A program made the translations under genes and the position numbers. From the NCBI RefSeq assembly GCF_008087625.1, contig NZ_CP042997.1, forward strand, positions 7,936,001 through 8,000,000: a stretch of DNA of 64,000 bases. The letters run 5' to 3'. The DNA is from Aquisphaera giovannonii. GTDB lineage: Bacteria; Planctomycetota; Planctomycetia; Isosphaerales; Isosphaeraceae. How positions within the stretch are numbered: the stretch's first letter is position 1; each line of letters opens with the position of its first letter. Below, one piece after another: positions 1 through 9,144 of the stretch. Below the pieces are notes generated by a model. That model was not told the DNA's origin. It saw only the letters and a list, made by a program, of their open reading frames with translations, and did not search any database.

Positions 1-44
1 CGCGCCACGTCGCGGTGCGTGCGGGCTCGACGTGGCGGGGGCCG

Positions 45-1208
45 TCAGAGTTCCCGGAGGGCTGAGATGACCTCCTGGCGGACGGCCCGCAGGGCCGGGA
101 GGATCCCCCCGAAGAGGCCCATGGCGATGGTCATGGTCATGGCGACGGCGGCCACGAACCATCCGAACCGGAAGGTGATCGAGACCGACGAGAACGTGCT
201 GAAGTTGCTCGTCTCGATCGTCAGCAGGTTCAGCGGCAGCGTGAGGAGCAGGCCGAGCAGCCCGCCCAGCGTGCACAGGAGGAGCGACTCGCCCATGAAG
301 CAGAGGAGCACGTCCCACTGCGAGAAGCCGAGCGCCCGCATCGTGCCGATCTCCCGGGTCCGCGACTTGACCGCCGCGAACATGGTGTTGGCCGCGGCGA
401 ACATCGCCCCGAACGTCAGCAGGACCGCGATCAGCGAGCCGGCCACCTTGAGGAAGAGGCTGGACCGGGCCTGAGTCTCGTAGTACGTCGATTCCGGCAT
501 CGCGGCCAGCTTGAACTGCGAGTCCTCGGTGAGGGTCTTCTGGATGGCCTCGAAGGCCTCCGGGCTGGCCGCGCGGAGCTGGACGCACGAGACCGAGCCG
601 TCGCGGCCGGTGTTCTTCTCCACGTCCTTCAGGTCGGCCCAGATCTCGCTCTCCGCGGCGCTGCCCCCGGCGGTGAAGATGCCCACGACCTGGTAGCGCT
701 CCTTCTCGCCGAAATTGAGCTGGCCCCCGACCTGCGCCCCCTTGTAGACGCGCGCGAGGCTGCGGCTGACGATGCACTCGCCGCGCCCCTCCACGAGGTC
801 GCGGCCGGCCACGATCCGGAAGTCGGGCCGGAGCTTCCGGGAGGCGGGCTGCCCGCCCCGGATGATGACGTTGTTGTGGGTCCCGTTGTCCCGCTCGGCG
901 ATGGCGATGTTCAGCAGCTCCTTGGCCGCCAGCGGCTTGCCCTCCTCGTCCCGCGCGATCCCGTTGACGTTCAGCACCTCGTCCGCCTTCGCCGCCTCGA
1001 AGCCGCCGGATGTCTCGCTCGACGACCCCTTCCGCAGGACGATGATGTCGAGCGGGTCGCCGGACACCTTCAGGCTGTATTCCAGGCCGTCCACGAGGCC
1101 GAAGAGGATGCACGACGAGCCGACCAGCAGCGCCGTGCCGGCCATCGTCATGAGGGTCGTCTTCCAGCGGACGCGGAGGTTGCGGACGTTGTACTTGATC
1201 GGGATCAT
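45..1208 (-). CDS. MacB/FtsX-type ABC transporter permease (second of pair)
   Basis: A 387-residue inner-membrane subunit of a tripartite MacB/LolCDE-like ABC exporter. It has one N-terminal membrane segment (about residues 17-38), then a periplasmic MacB_PCD-type domain of some 200 residues, then three C-terminal helices. The FtsX signature is visible in the stretch with KSRTREIGTMRALG just after the second helix, a cytoplasmic loop that contacts the ATPase. It is the last gene of the adaptor-ATPase-permease-permease operon, 40 bp after the preceding permease. The two permeases are different enough to suggest a heteromeric pump. Substrate unknown: lipid, lipoprotein or small-molecule export are all possible. 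Confidence 0.9.
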   Translation of the reverse strand: MIPIKYNVRNLRVRWKTTLMTMAGTALLVGSSCILFGLVDGLEYSLKVSGDPLDIIVLRKGSSSETSGGFEAAKADEVLNVNGIARDEEGKPLAAKELLNIAIAERDNGTHNNVIIRGGQPASRKLRPDFRIVAGRDLVEGRGECIVSRSLARVYKGAQVGGQLNFGEKERYQVVGIFTAGGSAAESEIWADLKDVEKNTGRDGSVSCVQLRAASPEAFEAIQKTLTEDSQFKLAAMPESTYYETQARSSLFLKVAGSLIAVLLTFGAMFAAANTMFAAVKSRTREIGTMRALGFSQWDVLLCFMGESLLLCTLGGLLGLLLTLPLNLLTIETSNFSTFSSVSITFRFGWFVAAVAMTMTIAMGLFGGILPALRAVRQEVISALREL

Positions 1209-1248
1209 GGGCCCCTCGCGAGACGAGGCCGGGCCGTCGCGGCCCGCC

Positions 1249-2451
1249 TCAGACGACCTTCCGCAGGCCGTCGATGACCGACGAGTTGGCGGCGATCACC
1301 GCCGGGAAGACGCCGCTGACGAAGCCGATGAACAGCGACACCGCCACGCCGAACAGCGCGATGTTCCACGGGATGTAGAAGAACGGCAGGAACCCCGCGG
1401 TGAACCGGGCGATGTCCACGTAGTCGCAGAGGAACTTGCACCCGAGCGCCCCGAGGGCGCCGCCGAGCCCGGCGACGAGGATCGCCTCGGTCAGCACGAG
1501 GTAGAGCACCCGCCCCTTGCTGAAGCCGATCGCCTTCAGGACCGCCACCTCCGAGGTCCGCTCGCGCATCGCCATGGCCATCGCGTTGCCGGCCACGAAG
1601 AGGAGCGACACCACGACCGCCGCGCCGATGCCGTAGATCGCGTTCTTGAGGTCGCCGAGCATGTCCGCGAACATCTTGCCGAACGCCTCCTCGGTCTGCG
1701 TCCGCGTGGGATACTCGCTGTTGCGGTACTCGTCGTCGATCTTCTTGCAGAGGCTCGCCATGGCGTCGGCGGACTTGCACTTGATGAAGATCGACCCGGC
1801 GTTGCCGGAGTTGCGGGCGCTCGACGTGGCCAGCGAGCCGCCCGACCCCGCGCCCATCGTGACCCGCTTCATCGCCTCGTCGAAGTAGTCGTAGTGGAAC
1901 AGGCACATCCGCAGGTCGCGGTTGGAAGCCCCGTCGTAGATGGCCCGGACGGTGAGGTTCATGTCCACCGGGTAGATGTCGCCCTTCAGGGGCAGCGGGT
2001 CGCCGACCTTGAGGTTCCAGTCGCTGGCCAGCTTGCGGCCGATGGCGGCGCCATCCTTGTTGGCCTTGAAGTCGGCGAGCTGGTCGGGGGGGACGGTGTA
2101 CTCGTCCATCACGGTGAAGACCGTGTCCGCGTCCACGACGAACTGGGCGAAGGGCATGACCTGGTCGTGGTACTTGCCCCCGTACCAGGAGAAGGGCGTG
2201 GCCGCGACCACGCCCTCCATCGCGGAGACCTGGCCGACGCGGGCGATGGGGACCATGCCGGCGAACCCGTTGGCGTTCATGGTGATGATCCGGTTGTAGA
2301 CCCGGGACTGCTCCGAGACCTCGCCGTTGATGGCGAAGAACGCGAGCAGGATCATCATCAGGAACAGGCAGATGCTCGTCGAGGCCACGGTGAGGAACGA
2401 CCGGATCGGGTTCCGCCGGGCGTTGCGGAGGATGTAGGTGAGGTATTTCAT
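1249..2451 (-). CDS. MacB/FtsX-type ABC transporter permease (first of pair)
   Basis: A 400-residue permease with the same architecture as its downstream neighbour: an N-terminal helix at about residues 18-42, a large periplasmic domain, and three C-terminal helices. The FtsX coupling loop reads RERTSEVAVLKAIGFSKG. Its ATG overlaps the stop codon of the ATPase gene in an ATGA arrangement (2448-2451), so translation of ATPase and permease is probably coupled. Family knowledge: such permeases pair with LolD/MacB ATPases and a periplasmic adaptor to extrude substrates by a mechanotransmission mechanism. The substrate cannot be read from the sequence. Confidence 0.9.
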   Translation of the reverse strand: MKYLTYILRNARRNPIRSFLTVASTSICLFLMMILLAFFAINGEVSEQSRVYNRIITMNANGFAGMVPIARVGQVSAMEGVVAATPFSWYGGKYHDQVMPFAQFVVDADTVFTVMDEYTVPPDQLADFKANKDGAAIGRKLASDWNLKVGDPLPLKGDIYPVDMNLTVRAIYDGASNRDLRMCLFHYDYFDEAMKRVTMGAGSGGSLATSSARNSGNAGSIFIKCKSADAMASLCKKIDDEYRNSEYPTRTQTEEAFGKMFADMLGDLKNAIYGIGAAVVVSLLFVAGNAMAMAMRERTSEVAVLKAIGFSKGRVLYLVLTEAILVAGLGGALGALGCKFLCDYVDIARFTAGFLPFFYIPWNIALFGVAVSLFIGFVSGVFPAVIAANSSVIDGLRKVV

Positions 2452-3167
2452 GAGGCGGCCTGCACGCGGCTATCCTGGATGACGTCGTCCACGAGGCGGC
2501 CCTTGTCCATGTGCAGCAGGCGGCTGGCCCGGGCCGCGGCCAGCGGGTCGTGCGTGACCATGACGATCGTCTTCTCGAACTCGCGGTTGAGCATCTCCAG
2601 GAGCTCGAGGATCTCGCCGGCCGTGTTCCGGTCCAGGTCGCCGGTCGGCTCGTCGGCGACGAGGAGGTACGGGTCGGTCACGATCGCCCGGGCGATCGCG
2701 ACGCGCTGCTCCTGGCCGCCGGAGAGCTGCCGCGGGTAGTGGTGCTCGCGGGACTGGAGGCCCACGATCTTCAGCGCCGTCATGACGTTCTCCCGCCGCT
2801 TCTTCCGCGAGAGGCCGGTGAGCAGCAGCGGCAGCTCGACGTTCTCGAAGGCGGTGAGGACCGGGATCAGGTTGTACGTCTGGAAGATGAATCCGACGTT
2901 GTTGGCTCGCCAGCGGGTGATCTCGGCCTCGGACAGGCAGCCGAGGTCCTGCCCGTGGACGATGACCTCGCCCTTGGTGGCCCGGTCCAGGCCGGCCACC
3001 AGGTTCAGCAGCGTCGTCTTGCCGGAGCCCGAGGGCCCCATCAGGGCGAGGTACTCGCCCTCGGACACCTCGAGGTCCAGCCCCGCCAGGACCGGGACCA
3101 CGAACTCGTCGCGGCGATAGTCCTTGTACACCTGCCGGAGGATGATCGACGGCTCGCTCATGAGCAA
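2448..3167 (-). CDS. ABC transporter ATP-binding protein (LolD/MacB type)
   Basis: The 239-residue ATPase of the exporter. All nucleotide-binding motifs are present: Walker A GPSGSGKTT at about residues 44-52, signature LSGGQEQRVAIARA, Walker B LLVADEPTGDLD, and the switch His in MVTHD. Length and spacing match the LolD/FtsE/MacB ATPase group, which works with FtsX-fold permeases. It lies between the adaptor gene (46 bp upstream) and the first permease (4-base overlap). The first residues, MLMSEP, contain two in-frame ATGs. The inner one, two codons later at 3161, is an equally possible start. Confidence 0.92.
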   Translation of the reverse strand: MLMSEPSIILRQVYKDYRRDEFVVPVLAGLDLEVSEGEYLALMGPSGSGKTTLLNLVAGLDRATKGEVIVHGQDLGCLSEAEITRWRANNVGFIFQTYNLIPVLTAFENVELPLLLTGLSRKKRRENVMTALKIVGLQSREHHYPRQLSGGQEQRVAIARAIVTDPYLLVADEPTGDLDRNTAGEILELLEMLNREFEKTIVMVTHDPLAAARASRLLHMDKGRLVDDVIQDSRVQAAS

Positions 3168-3213
3168 GGGGTCCTCGTTCTGGGGCCCCGTCCGGGGGAG
3201 CGGCCGCGGAGGC

Positions 3214-4524
3214 TCACTCCGCGATCCGGACGGCCTCGTTATCCTTCAGGGCCTTGGTCGGGTTCAGCACCACGTTCTCTCCCGGCTCCAGCCCCGTCTC
3301 GACGCGGGCCAGGTCCTCGCGGGTGGTGGCCACCTCCACGGGGCGCCGGGCCACGCGCGACTTGCGGTCCACGACCCAGACGTAGTCGTGGCCGTTCTCC
3401 TGGAAGACCGCCGACTTGGACACGAAGACGAACGACTTGTTCGCCTCCGACTGCTCGCCCGCCTTGAACGGCAGGAAGTGGACGGTCGCGGCCAGCTCCG
3501 GGAAGAGCTTGTCGTCCGGGTCGGTGATCTCCACCTTGACCTTCACGGTCCCCCGCGTCCGGTCCCCCATCGGGATGATCTGCCGGAGCCTCCCCTGGTA
3601 TCGCCGGCTCGGGTTGGCGCTGACGGAGACCTCCGCCGGCTGGCCCAGCTCGATCCGCGACATCAGGTTCTCCGAGATGTCCGTCTCCACGTCCATGTGC
3701 TGGAGGTCGGCGATCGTCACCACCGCGGAGCGGCCCAGCGAGGAGCTCATCGCCATCGGCGAGATGATCTCGCCCACCTCGCCCTGCTTCTCCACCACCG
3801 TGCCGCTGAACGGGGCGCGGATCTCCATCTGGTATCGCAGCGTGGACTTCATCTCCTTGATGTTCGCCTCCATGACGCGGATGGAGGCCCCGAGGCCCTT
3901 GATCTTGGCCTGGGTCATGGCGTTGCTGGCCTTGGCCTTGTCGAAGTCCTCCTGCGGGACCATGTGCTTCGACAGGAGCCTCTCGGCGCGCTGCTCCTCG
4001 CGCTCCTTCTGCCAGCCCTCGGCCTTCGCCTCCTCGAGCTCCGCCCGGGCCCTCTCCAGGCTCGCCTCGCGCTGCTCGATCATCGCGTCCAGGTCGTGAT
4101 GCTCGATCACGGCCAGGAGGGCACCGCCCTCGACGTGGTCGTGTTCCTTCACGAGCATCTGGTCCACGCGGCCGGCGACCTTCGTGCCGATCATCGCCTG
4201 CTTCTGGGACTTCAGGTAGCCCTTGGCGGTCAGCAGCTTCTCGGCCTCGCCCGTGGTCATCTTCTGGACCAGGCCGACCGTCACCTCGGGCTTGGCCCGG
4301 ATCTGGTCGTATTGCTTGTATCCATAGAAGCCGGCCCCGCCGATGATCCCCAGCGGGATCAGCCAGAGGGCCCAGGACAGCAGCCGGAGCGCCCCTCCGC
4401 CGCGGCGTCGGTACTCGGCGCCGAGGGACGGCTCCCGCGGCCCGCGCCTGGGCCGCTCGACGGGGCTGCGCCCCGGACGCTCGATCTTCAACGACGCCAG
4501 CTCATCCCGGAGCGAACTCGCCAT
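3214..4524 (-). CDS. HlyD/MacA-family efflux adaptor protein
   Basis: A 436-residue periplasmic adaptor and the first gene of the ABC export operon. A charged cytoplasmic N-terminus (about 45 residues) leads into one membrane anchor (about residues 47-68). A split biotinyl-lipoyl domain flanks a long Glu/Arg/Ala-rich coiled-coil hairpin (about residues 130-215). Beta-barrel and membrane-proximal domains follow, with motifs such as IRAPFSGTVVEKQGEVGE. Adaptors of this kind link an FtsX-type permease to an outer-membrane channel or outer-envelope acceptor. No TolC-like gene is present in the window, so an outer-membrane partner would have to be encoded elsewhere. Confidence 0.9.
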   Translation of the reverse strand: MASSLRDELASLKIERPGRSPVERPRRGPREPSLGAEYRRRGGGALRLLSWALWLIPLGIIGGAGFYGYKQYDQIRAKPEVTVGLVQKMTTGEAEKLLTAKGYLKSQKQAMIGTKVAGRVDQMLVKEHDHVEGGALLAVIEHHDLDAMIEQREASLERARAELEEAKAEGWQKEREEQRAERLLSKHMVPQEDFDKAKASNAMTQAKIKGLGASIRVMEANIKEMKSTLRYQMEIRAPFSGTVVEKQGEVGEIISPMAMSSSLGRSAVVTIADLQHMDVETDISENLMSRIELGQPAEVSVSANPSRRYQGRLRQIIPMGDRTRGTVKVKVEITDPDDKLFPELAATVHFLPFKAGEQSEANKSFVFVSKSAVFQENGHDYVWVVDRKSRVARRPVEVATTREDLARVETGLEPGENVVLNPTKALKDNEAVRIAE

Positions 4525-4856
4525 GGCGGACCTCGGGAACCTTCTTTTTTCTTCCAGAATCGTCGCCCGACCCCGACCGCAGTGTCCGCGAGTATACCGG
4601 ACGAAGCGGAAGGGTGGGAGATCGAATGCTAAACCTTCCTACCCCGAATCCCCGCCGCGAGCCGCACATCTTATCCCGAAATCGCGCCCCGACAGGCCAC
4701 GGGAGGCCGTTGAATCAGGACTTGTTCGCTCCACGAGGCGAAATCTGAGCGCGGAAAGGAGCGAATGCCCCGTTCATTCCTCCCCTGCGGCCGGATGCGA
4801 ATTGTTTCCGTTTGGCGTCGCGGTGCGCGTCGGCCGAGTCCGTTGATCGTGGACGC
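4525..4856. other. Intergenic region upstream of the ABC exporter operon
   Basis: This 332-bp stretch separates the DUF2135-like gene, transcribed towards it, from the adaptor gene transcribed away from it. It must hold the exporter promoter on the minus strand. I see no convincing hexamer pair, no strong hairpin and no credible small ORF. Confidence 0.5.
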
Positions 4857-5864
4857 TCACGGCGTCGGAGCAGCGTCTGAGGGCTTCGGCGATTCCACCT
4901 TCAGCGTGTAGGTCCGGCTCCGTTCGTTGAGGGCCCGGAACTTCCCGTTGATGATGGTGAGCTTGCCCTGATGCTTGATCCGGACCTTCCAGTGCGTCGG
5001 CTTGGGGATGCCGCCGAAGCCGCCCCAGTAGACGACGAACCACTGATACGTCCCCGGCGGGCCGGGGCCGCGGACCTTCTGCGAGCCGGGGCCATCGGAC
5101 TCGACGAGCCAGTAGATGTTCTCGGGGCCGAAGCCCTTCGTGTTGTCCACGTCGAGCTCGCCCCCCTGCTTCCCCTTCGGCTCCTCCCAGTAGATCTCCT
5201 TCCCACCCGGCTCGATGACGTGGAGGTCGAGGTCGGCGTCGCTGTCCCAGATCAGCGTGAACTGGGGGTCGCCGACCTTGACGGCCACGCCCCGGACGAC
5301 CTCCCCGCCCTCGCCGAACCGCGCCAGGCCGAATCCGTCGCCGTCGCCCGCGCCGGGGTTGTCGCTGGGGGCGCCGCCGCCGGCGCTCGGCCGGGACGCC
5401 TTCGACGCGGAGAGCAGCGATTCGGCGTCAAGGGTCCCTATATCCAGTGGCCTCTCCTCGAAGGGGATGGGCGCGGGAGGAGCTTCCGGGACGACCTCGA
5501 ACATGTCCGACGGGGTATTCAGGCCCCCGACGAGGGCCAGCCCTTCCGGGACGCCGTTCTGCGAGCCGGCGAGGCGGCCGTCGATCTGGATCGCCTTGCG
5601 TACGGGAGGCGAGAAATACAAGAGCGCCAGCGCGAGCAGGAGGAGCGCGTGCAGGGCCATGGATCCCGCCCAGCCCTTGAGGGCGGCGGGCGTCCACCAG
5701 GGCGTGTCCGGGTCCTCCTCGAGCGGCGGGGAAGCCGGCGGCGTGCGGGCCGCCCTGTCGGCGTCGCGGACGCCGGGCCCCGGCGCGGGGGGCGGCCCGG
5801 CGACGGGCACCCGCAGGCGGGTGGGGGGGGGGCCAGCGGGCGGCTCGGCGGGACTGGCCGGCAT
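4857..5864 (-). CDS. Membrane-anchored DUF2135 (YfaP-like) domain protein
   Basis: A 335-residue protein of unknown function. A Pro/Ala-rich cytoplasmic N-terminus of about 65 residues precedes one membrane helix (about residues 68-86). This is the layout of TonB-like or TolA-like anchored proteins. A low-complexity periplasmic linker follows, then a C-terminal domain from about residue 195 with an Asp-rich strand (DSDADLDLHV) followed by EPGGKEIYW. That pattern is typical of the YfaP/DUF2135 family. The gene is single, between the exporter operon and the divergent larB. Ten consecutive C residues on its coding strand (5823-5832) encode part of a Pro run near the N-terminus and could be prone to slippage. 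Domain call fairly sure, role unknown. Confidence 0.75.
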   Translation of the reverse strand: MPASPAEPPAGPPPTRLRVPVAGPPPAPGPGVRDADRAARTPPASPPLEEDPDTPWWTPAALKGWAGSMALHALLLLALALLYFSPPVRKAIQIDGRLAGSQNGVPEGLALVGGLNTPSDMFEVVPEAPPAPIPFEERPLDIGTLDAESLLSASKASRPSAGGGAPSDNPGAGDGDGFGLARFGEGGEVVRGVAVKVGDPQFTLIWDSDADLDLHVIEPGGKEIYWEEPKGKQGGELDVDNTKGFGPENIYWLVESDGPGSQKVRGPGPPGTYQWFVVYWGGFGGIPKPTHWKVRIKHQGKLTIINGKFRALNERSRTYTLKVESPKPSDAAPTP

Positions 5865-6129
5865 GATCGTCCTCGAACGTGAGGCGAGCCTTCTCCGAGG
5901 GAGCCGGCCCCCGCCCTGCGACCGGCCCGGCTTCGGCCGGCGAGTCGCCCGCCCCGCCGGCGTGGACCGAACCCGGCGCGTTCTACCAAGGAATTCGAGC
6001 TTAGCACGCGCGAGCCGGCCGTCGGTAGTTCAAATCCGTTGCGGTTTGCGGCCCCCGGGGTTACAAGGGAAGTCCCGCGAGACCGCCCACACACCGAGAC
6101 CGTCAGCCGTAAAGAGGACCGGGCCCGCC

Positions 6130-6954
<825 letters not shown>

Positions 6955-6960
6955 GAACCC

Positions 6961-7854
6961 ATGTCCCTGCAACGCATCGAATCCCTGCCGTCGCTCCCGC
7001 CCCGGCCCGCCGACAGCAACAAGGGGCAGTTCGGCCACGTCCTCGTCGTCGCGGGGAGTCGCGGCCTGGCCGGCGCGGCGGCCCTCTGCGGGGCCTCGGC
7101 CCTCCGCTCCGGCGCGGGACTCGTCCGCATCGCCAGCCCGGCCGAGGTCCAGCCGGTGGTGGCCAGCTTCGAGCCCTCGTACATGACCTATCCCCTCCCC
7201 CAGGACGAAGACGGCCTGATCGACTTCGAGGCGGCCCGCCCGAGGCTCGAGCGCCTGGCGGCCGCCGCCACGGTCGTCGCCGCCGGGCCGGGGCTCGGCC
7301 AGTCCGATGGGATCCTGGCCGTCGTGCGGTGGCTCCTGGAATCCTCGGGCAAGCCCCTCGTCCTGGACGCCGACGCGCTCAACGTCCTGTCCGCCGGGCA
7401 CCTGGACCTCCTGGGCCGGCGCGACCAGCCCGTCGTCATCACGCCCCACCCCGGCGAGATGGCCCGGCTGGTCGGCGACACGGCGAAGGACGTCCAGGCC
7501 GCGCGGGTCGATCAGGCGGCGAAGCTCGCCGGCCGGTTCGAAGCGCTGACGGTCGTCCTCAAGGGGACCGGGACGGTGGTCACCGACGGCCGCCGCGTGT
7601 ACGTGAACACGACGGGCAACCCGGGCATGGCCACCGGCGGCACCGGCGATTGCCTCACCGGCGTCGTCGCCGCCATGATCGGCCAGGGGCTACCGCCGTT
7701 CGAGGGCGCGCAGCTCGGGGTCTACATCCACGGCCTCGCCGGGGACATCGCGAAGGACCAGAACGGCGTCATCGGCCTGATCGCCGGCGACATCGTGGAC
7801 GCGCTCCCGGACGCGTTCGAGCACGCCTCGCGGGATCCGGACATCGGATTCTGA
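6961..7854 (+). CDS. nnrD: ADP/ATP-dependent NAD(P)H-hydrate dehydratase
   Basis: A 297-residue ribokinase-like repair enzyme that dehydrates the damaged cofactors NADHX and NADPHX back to NADH and NADPH. The family motifs are KGQFGHVLVVAGS near the N-terminus, ITPHPGEMARL in the middle, and NPGMATGGTGDCLTG with the catalytic Asp and nucleotide-binding glycines near the C-terminus. The epimerase half (NnrE), often fused to it in other bacteria, is missing here, so this is a stand-alone dehydratase. It sits 6 bp behind larB with an AGGA ribosome site inside the larB end. A strong hairpin follows the stop codon. Confidence 0.92.
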   Translation: MSLQRIESLPSLPPRPADSNKGQFGHVLVVAGSRGLAGAAALCGASALRSGAGLVRIASPAEVQPVVASFEPSYMTYPLPQDEDGLIDFEAARPRLERLAAAATVVAAGPGLGQSDGILAVVRWLLESSGKPLVLDADALNVLSAGHLDLLGRRDQPVVITPHPGEMARLVGDTAKDVQAARVDQAAKLAGRFEALTVVLKGTGTVVTDGRRVYVNTTGNPGMATGGTGDCLTGVVAAMIGQGLPPFEGAQLGVYIHGLAGDIAKDQNGVIGLIAGDIVDALPDAFEHASRDPDIGF

Positions 7855-7863
7855 GCGTCTCCC

Positions 7864-7888
7864 CCCGTCCGGCCGGCGGCCGGACGGG
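7864..7888. terminator. Bidirectional hairpin between nnrD and a methyltransferase gene
   Basis: A perfect 11-bp stem (7864-7874 with 7878-7888) closes a 3-base loop in the short gap between two convergent genes. There is no T tract on either side. Position and strength suggest a shared transcription terminator for both strands. Confidence 0.6.
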
Positions 7889-7902
7889 CGACGCGCCCGG
7901 CC

Positions 7903-8655
7903 TCATTGCCGGACGAGATAACGCCTGGCGGTCTTCACCGCGGCCTTCGGCAATCGGGAGAGCATGGTCCTCAGCCCGGAGTCGACGGCCCTCTGATTCG
8001 CCAGCCCCGCCCGATATTGCTCGGGGTGGACCACGTCGAACGGGATGATCGCGGCACCGTCGGCCAGCGCCTTCAGGTCGGGCCGCTGGTCGAGGACCTC
8101 CTTCTTCACGTACAGGAGGATGTTCTGGGAGTAGAAGGCCATGACCCTCGGATCCGTCCAGAACTGGGGCCGGATGCAATCGACCGGCAGGAAGCCGCGC
8201 TCGGCGAAAAGTTCGCGCCAGTAGCTCTGCCATCGCTCGTTCGTGTGGTTCACCCCGCCCTGTTCCGGGATCGCCGCGGAGAAGAGGACCGCGTCCGCGA
8301 GCTTGACCAGCTCGTCCACGAAGTGGGGGCCGGAATCGGGCGGGAGATGCTCGGCGACCTCCAACGACGTCGCCAGGTCGAACCGCTCGCCCACGCCGAT
8401 CGACCGGCTCAGGTCCCGGGGCAGGAACCGATCCGCGGGGATGAGCAGGGAGTCGGCCTTCACGTAGTCCCCGTCGACCCCGAGGACCCTCTCAACCCCC
8501 TGCTCCCGGAAGACCGAGAGCCATGTCCCGACGCCGCAGCCGACATCGACCACGCTCTTCGGAGCCAGCAGGGAGACGACGTACGGCACCACGGCCTTCG
8601 CGGATCGCAAGGAGCCGCCCGATTGGCTCGCGTAGAACTCATCGTCATAGAGCAC
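7903..8655 (-). CDS. Class I SAM-dependent methyltransferase
   Basis: A 250-residue protein with the SAM-binding motif DVGCGVGTWL at about residues 36-45, the acidic residue of motif II (LGVDGDYV), and a DLATSLEVAEH stretch typical of small-molecule methyltransferases. I chose the GTG at 8655 because AGGGGGA lies 8 bases upstream and the residues after it (LYDDEFYASQSGGS) look like a natural N-terminus. In-frame codons continue to 9018, but that extension is Arg/Ser-rich and resembles no domain. Substrate unknown. The neighbours are not a recognisable biosynthetic cluster, although methyltransferases of this kind often modify glycans or natural products. Confidence 0.82.
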   Translation of the reverse strand: MLYDDEFYASQSGGSLRSAKAVVPYVVSLLAPKSVVDVGCGVGTWLSVFREQGVERVLGVDGDYVKADSLLIPADRFLPRDLSRSIGVGERFDLATSLEVAEHLPPDSGPHFVDELVKLADAVLFSAAIPEQGGVNHTNERWQSYWRELFAERGFLPVDCIRPQFWTDPRVMAFYSQNILLYVKKEVLDQRPDLKALADGAAIIPFDVVHPEQYRAGLANQRAVDSGLRTMLSRLPKAAVKTARRYLVRQ

Positions 8656-9144
8656 GCCGGAATTCCCCCTGCGACGTTCGCCTGATGTCTCTGTTTGGCC
8701 CGAGGAACGATGGAGAGGCCAGCCGGACACCCCGACCGCCCGTACGTCGGGCCCCTGCGGCTCGAGGAGTGCCCGCGCCGGGCGGGACGGACGGGGCAGC
8801 TTTTCGCCCCATTGCCCACGGTCGCTGCATGCGGCGAGGGGGTTGAGCCGCCTCGCCGCGGATTCTTCATCCGTTCGCGGCCAGGAGCCCCCCGATCCGG
8901 AGCAGCGACTAGCATAGGCAAGCCCAGAGGCGGCCATCAAGAGCCCCGACAGTCCGGCCAGGCCCCTGTCGATCCGCGTCACCGTGGACACGCACGAGGC
9001 CACCGACCGGATCAACATCGATCAATCACATCTTTCCTTGCAGCATGCATGAATGAAAATGTGACCCCGTCCAGGCCGGGGCACAGCGCCCGCCCGACCT
9101 CGCTGCACGGCATCTGCACCCCACCAAACCAGGGGGAATCCCGC
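8656..9144. other. Divergent intergenic region, methyltransferase / threonine synthase
   Basis: A 489-bp gap between divergent starts. An AT-rich island at about 9015-9062 lies upstream of the threonine synthase start and probably contains its promoter, though no clear hexamer pair stands out. I see no believable small gene; the open frames here are Arg/Pro-rich shadows. Confidence 0.5.

Noticed and set aside
6018-6045. tRNA-like T-arm (GGTAGTTCAAATCC) upstream of larB
   Set aside because: I could not fold a matching acceptor stem, D-arm or anticodon arm on either strand.
8656-9018. N-terminal extension of the methyltransferase to 9018
   Set aside because: The residues are Arg/Ser-rich with no domain, while GTG 8655 has a strong ribosome site directly upstream.
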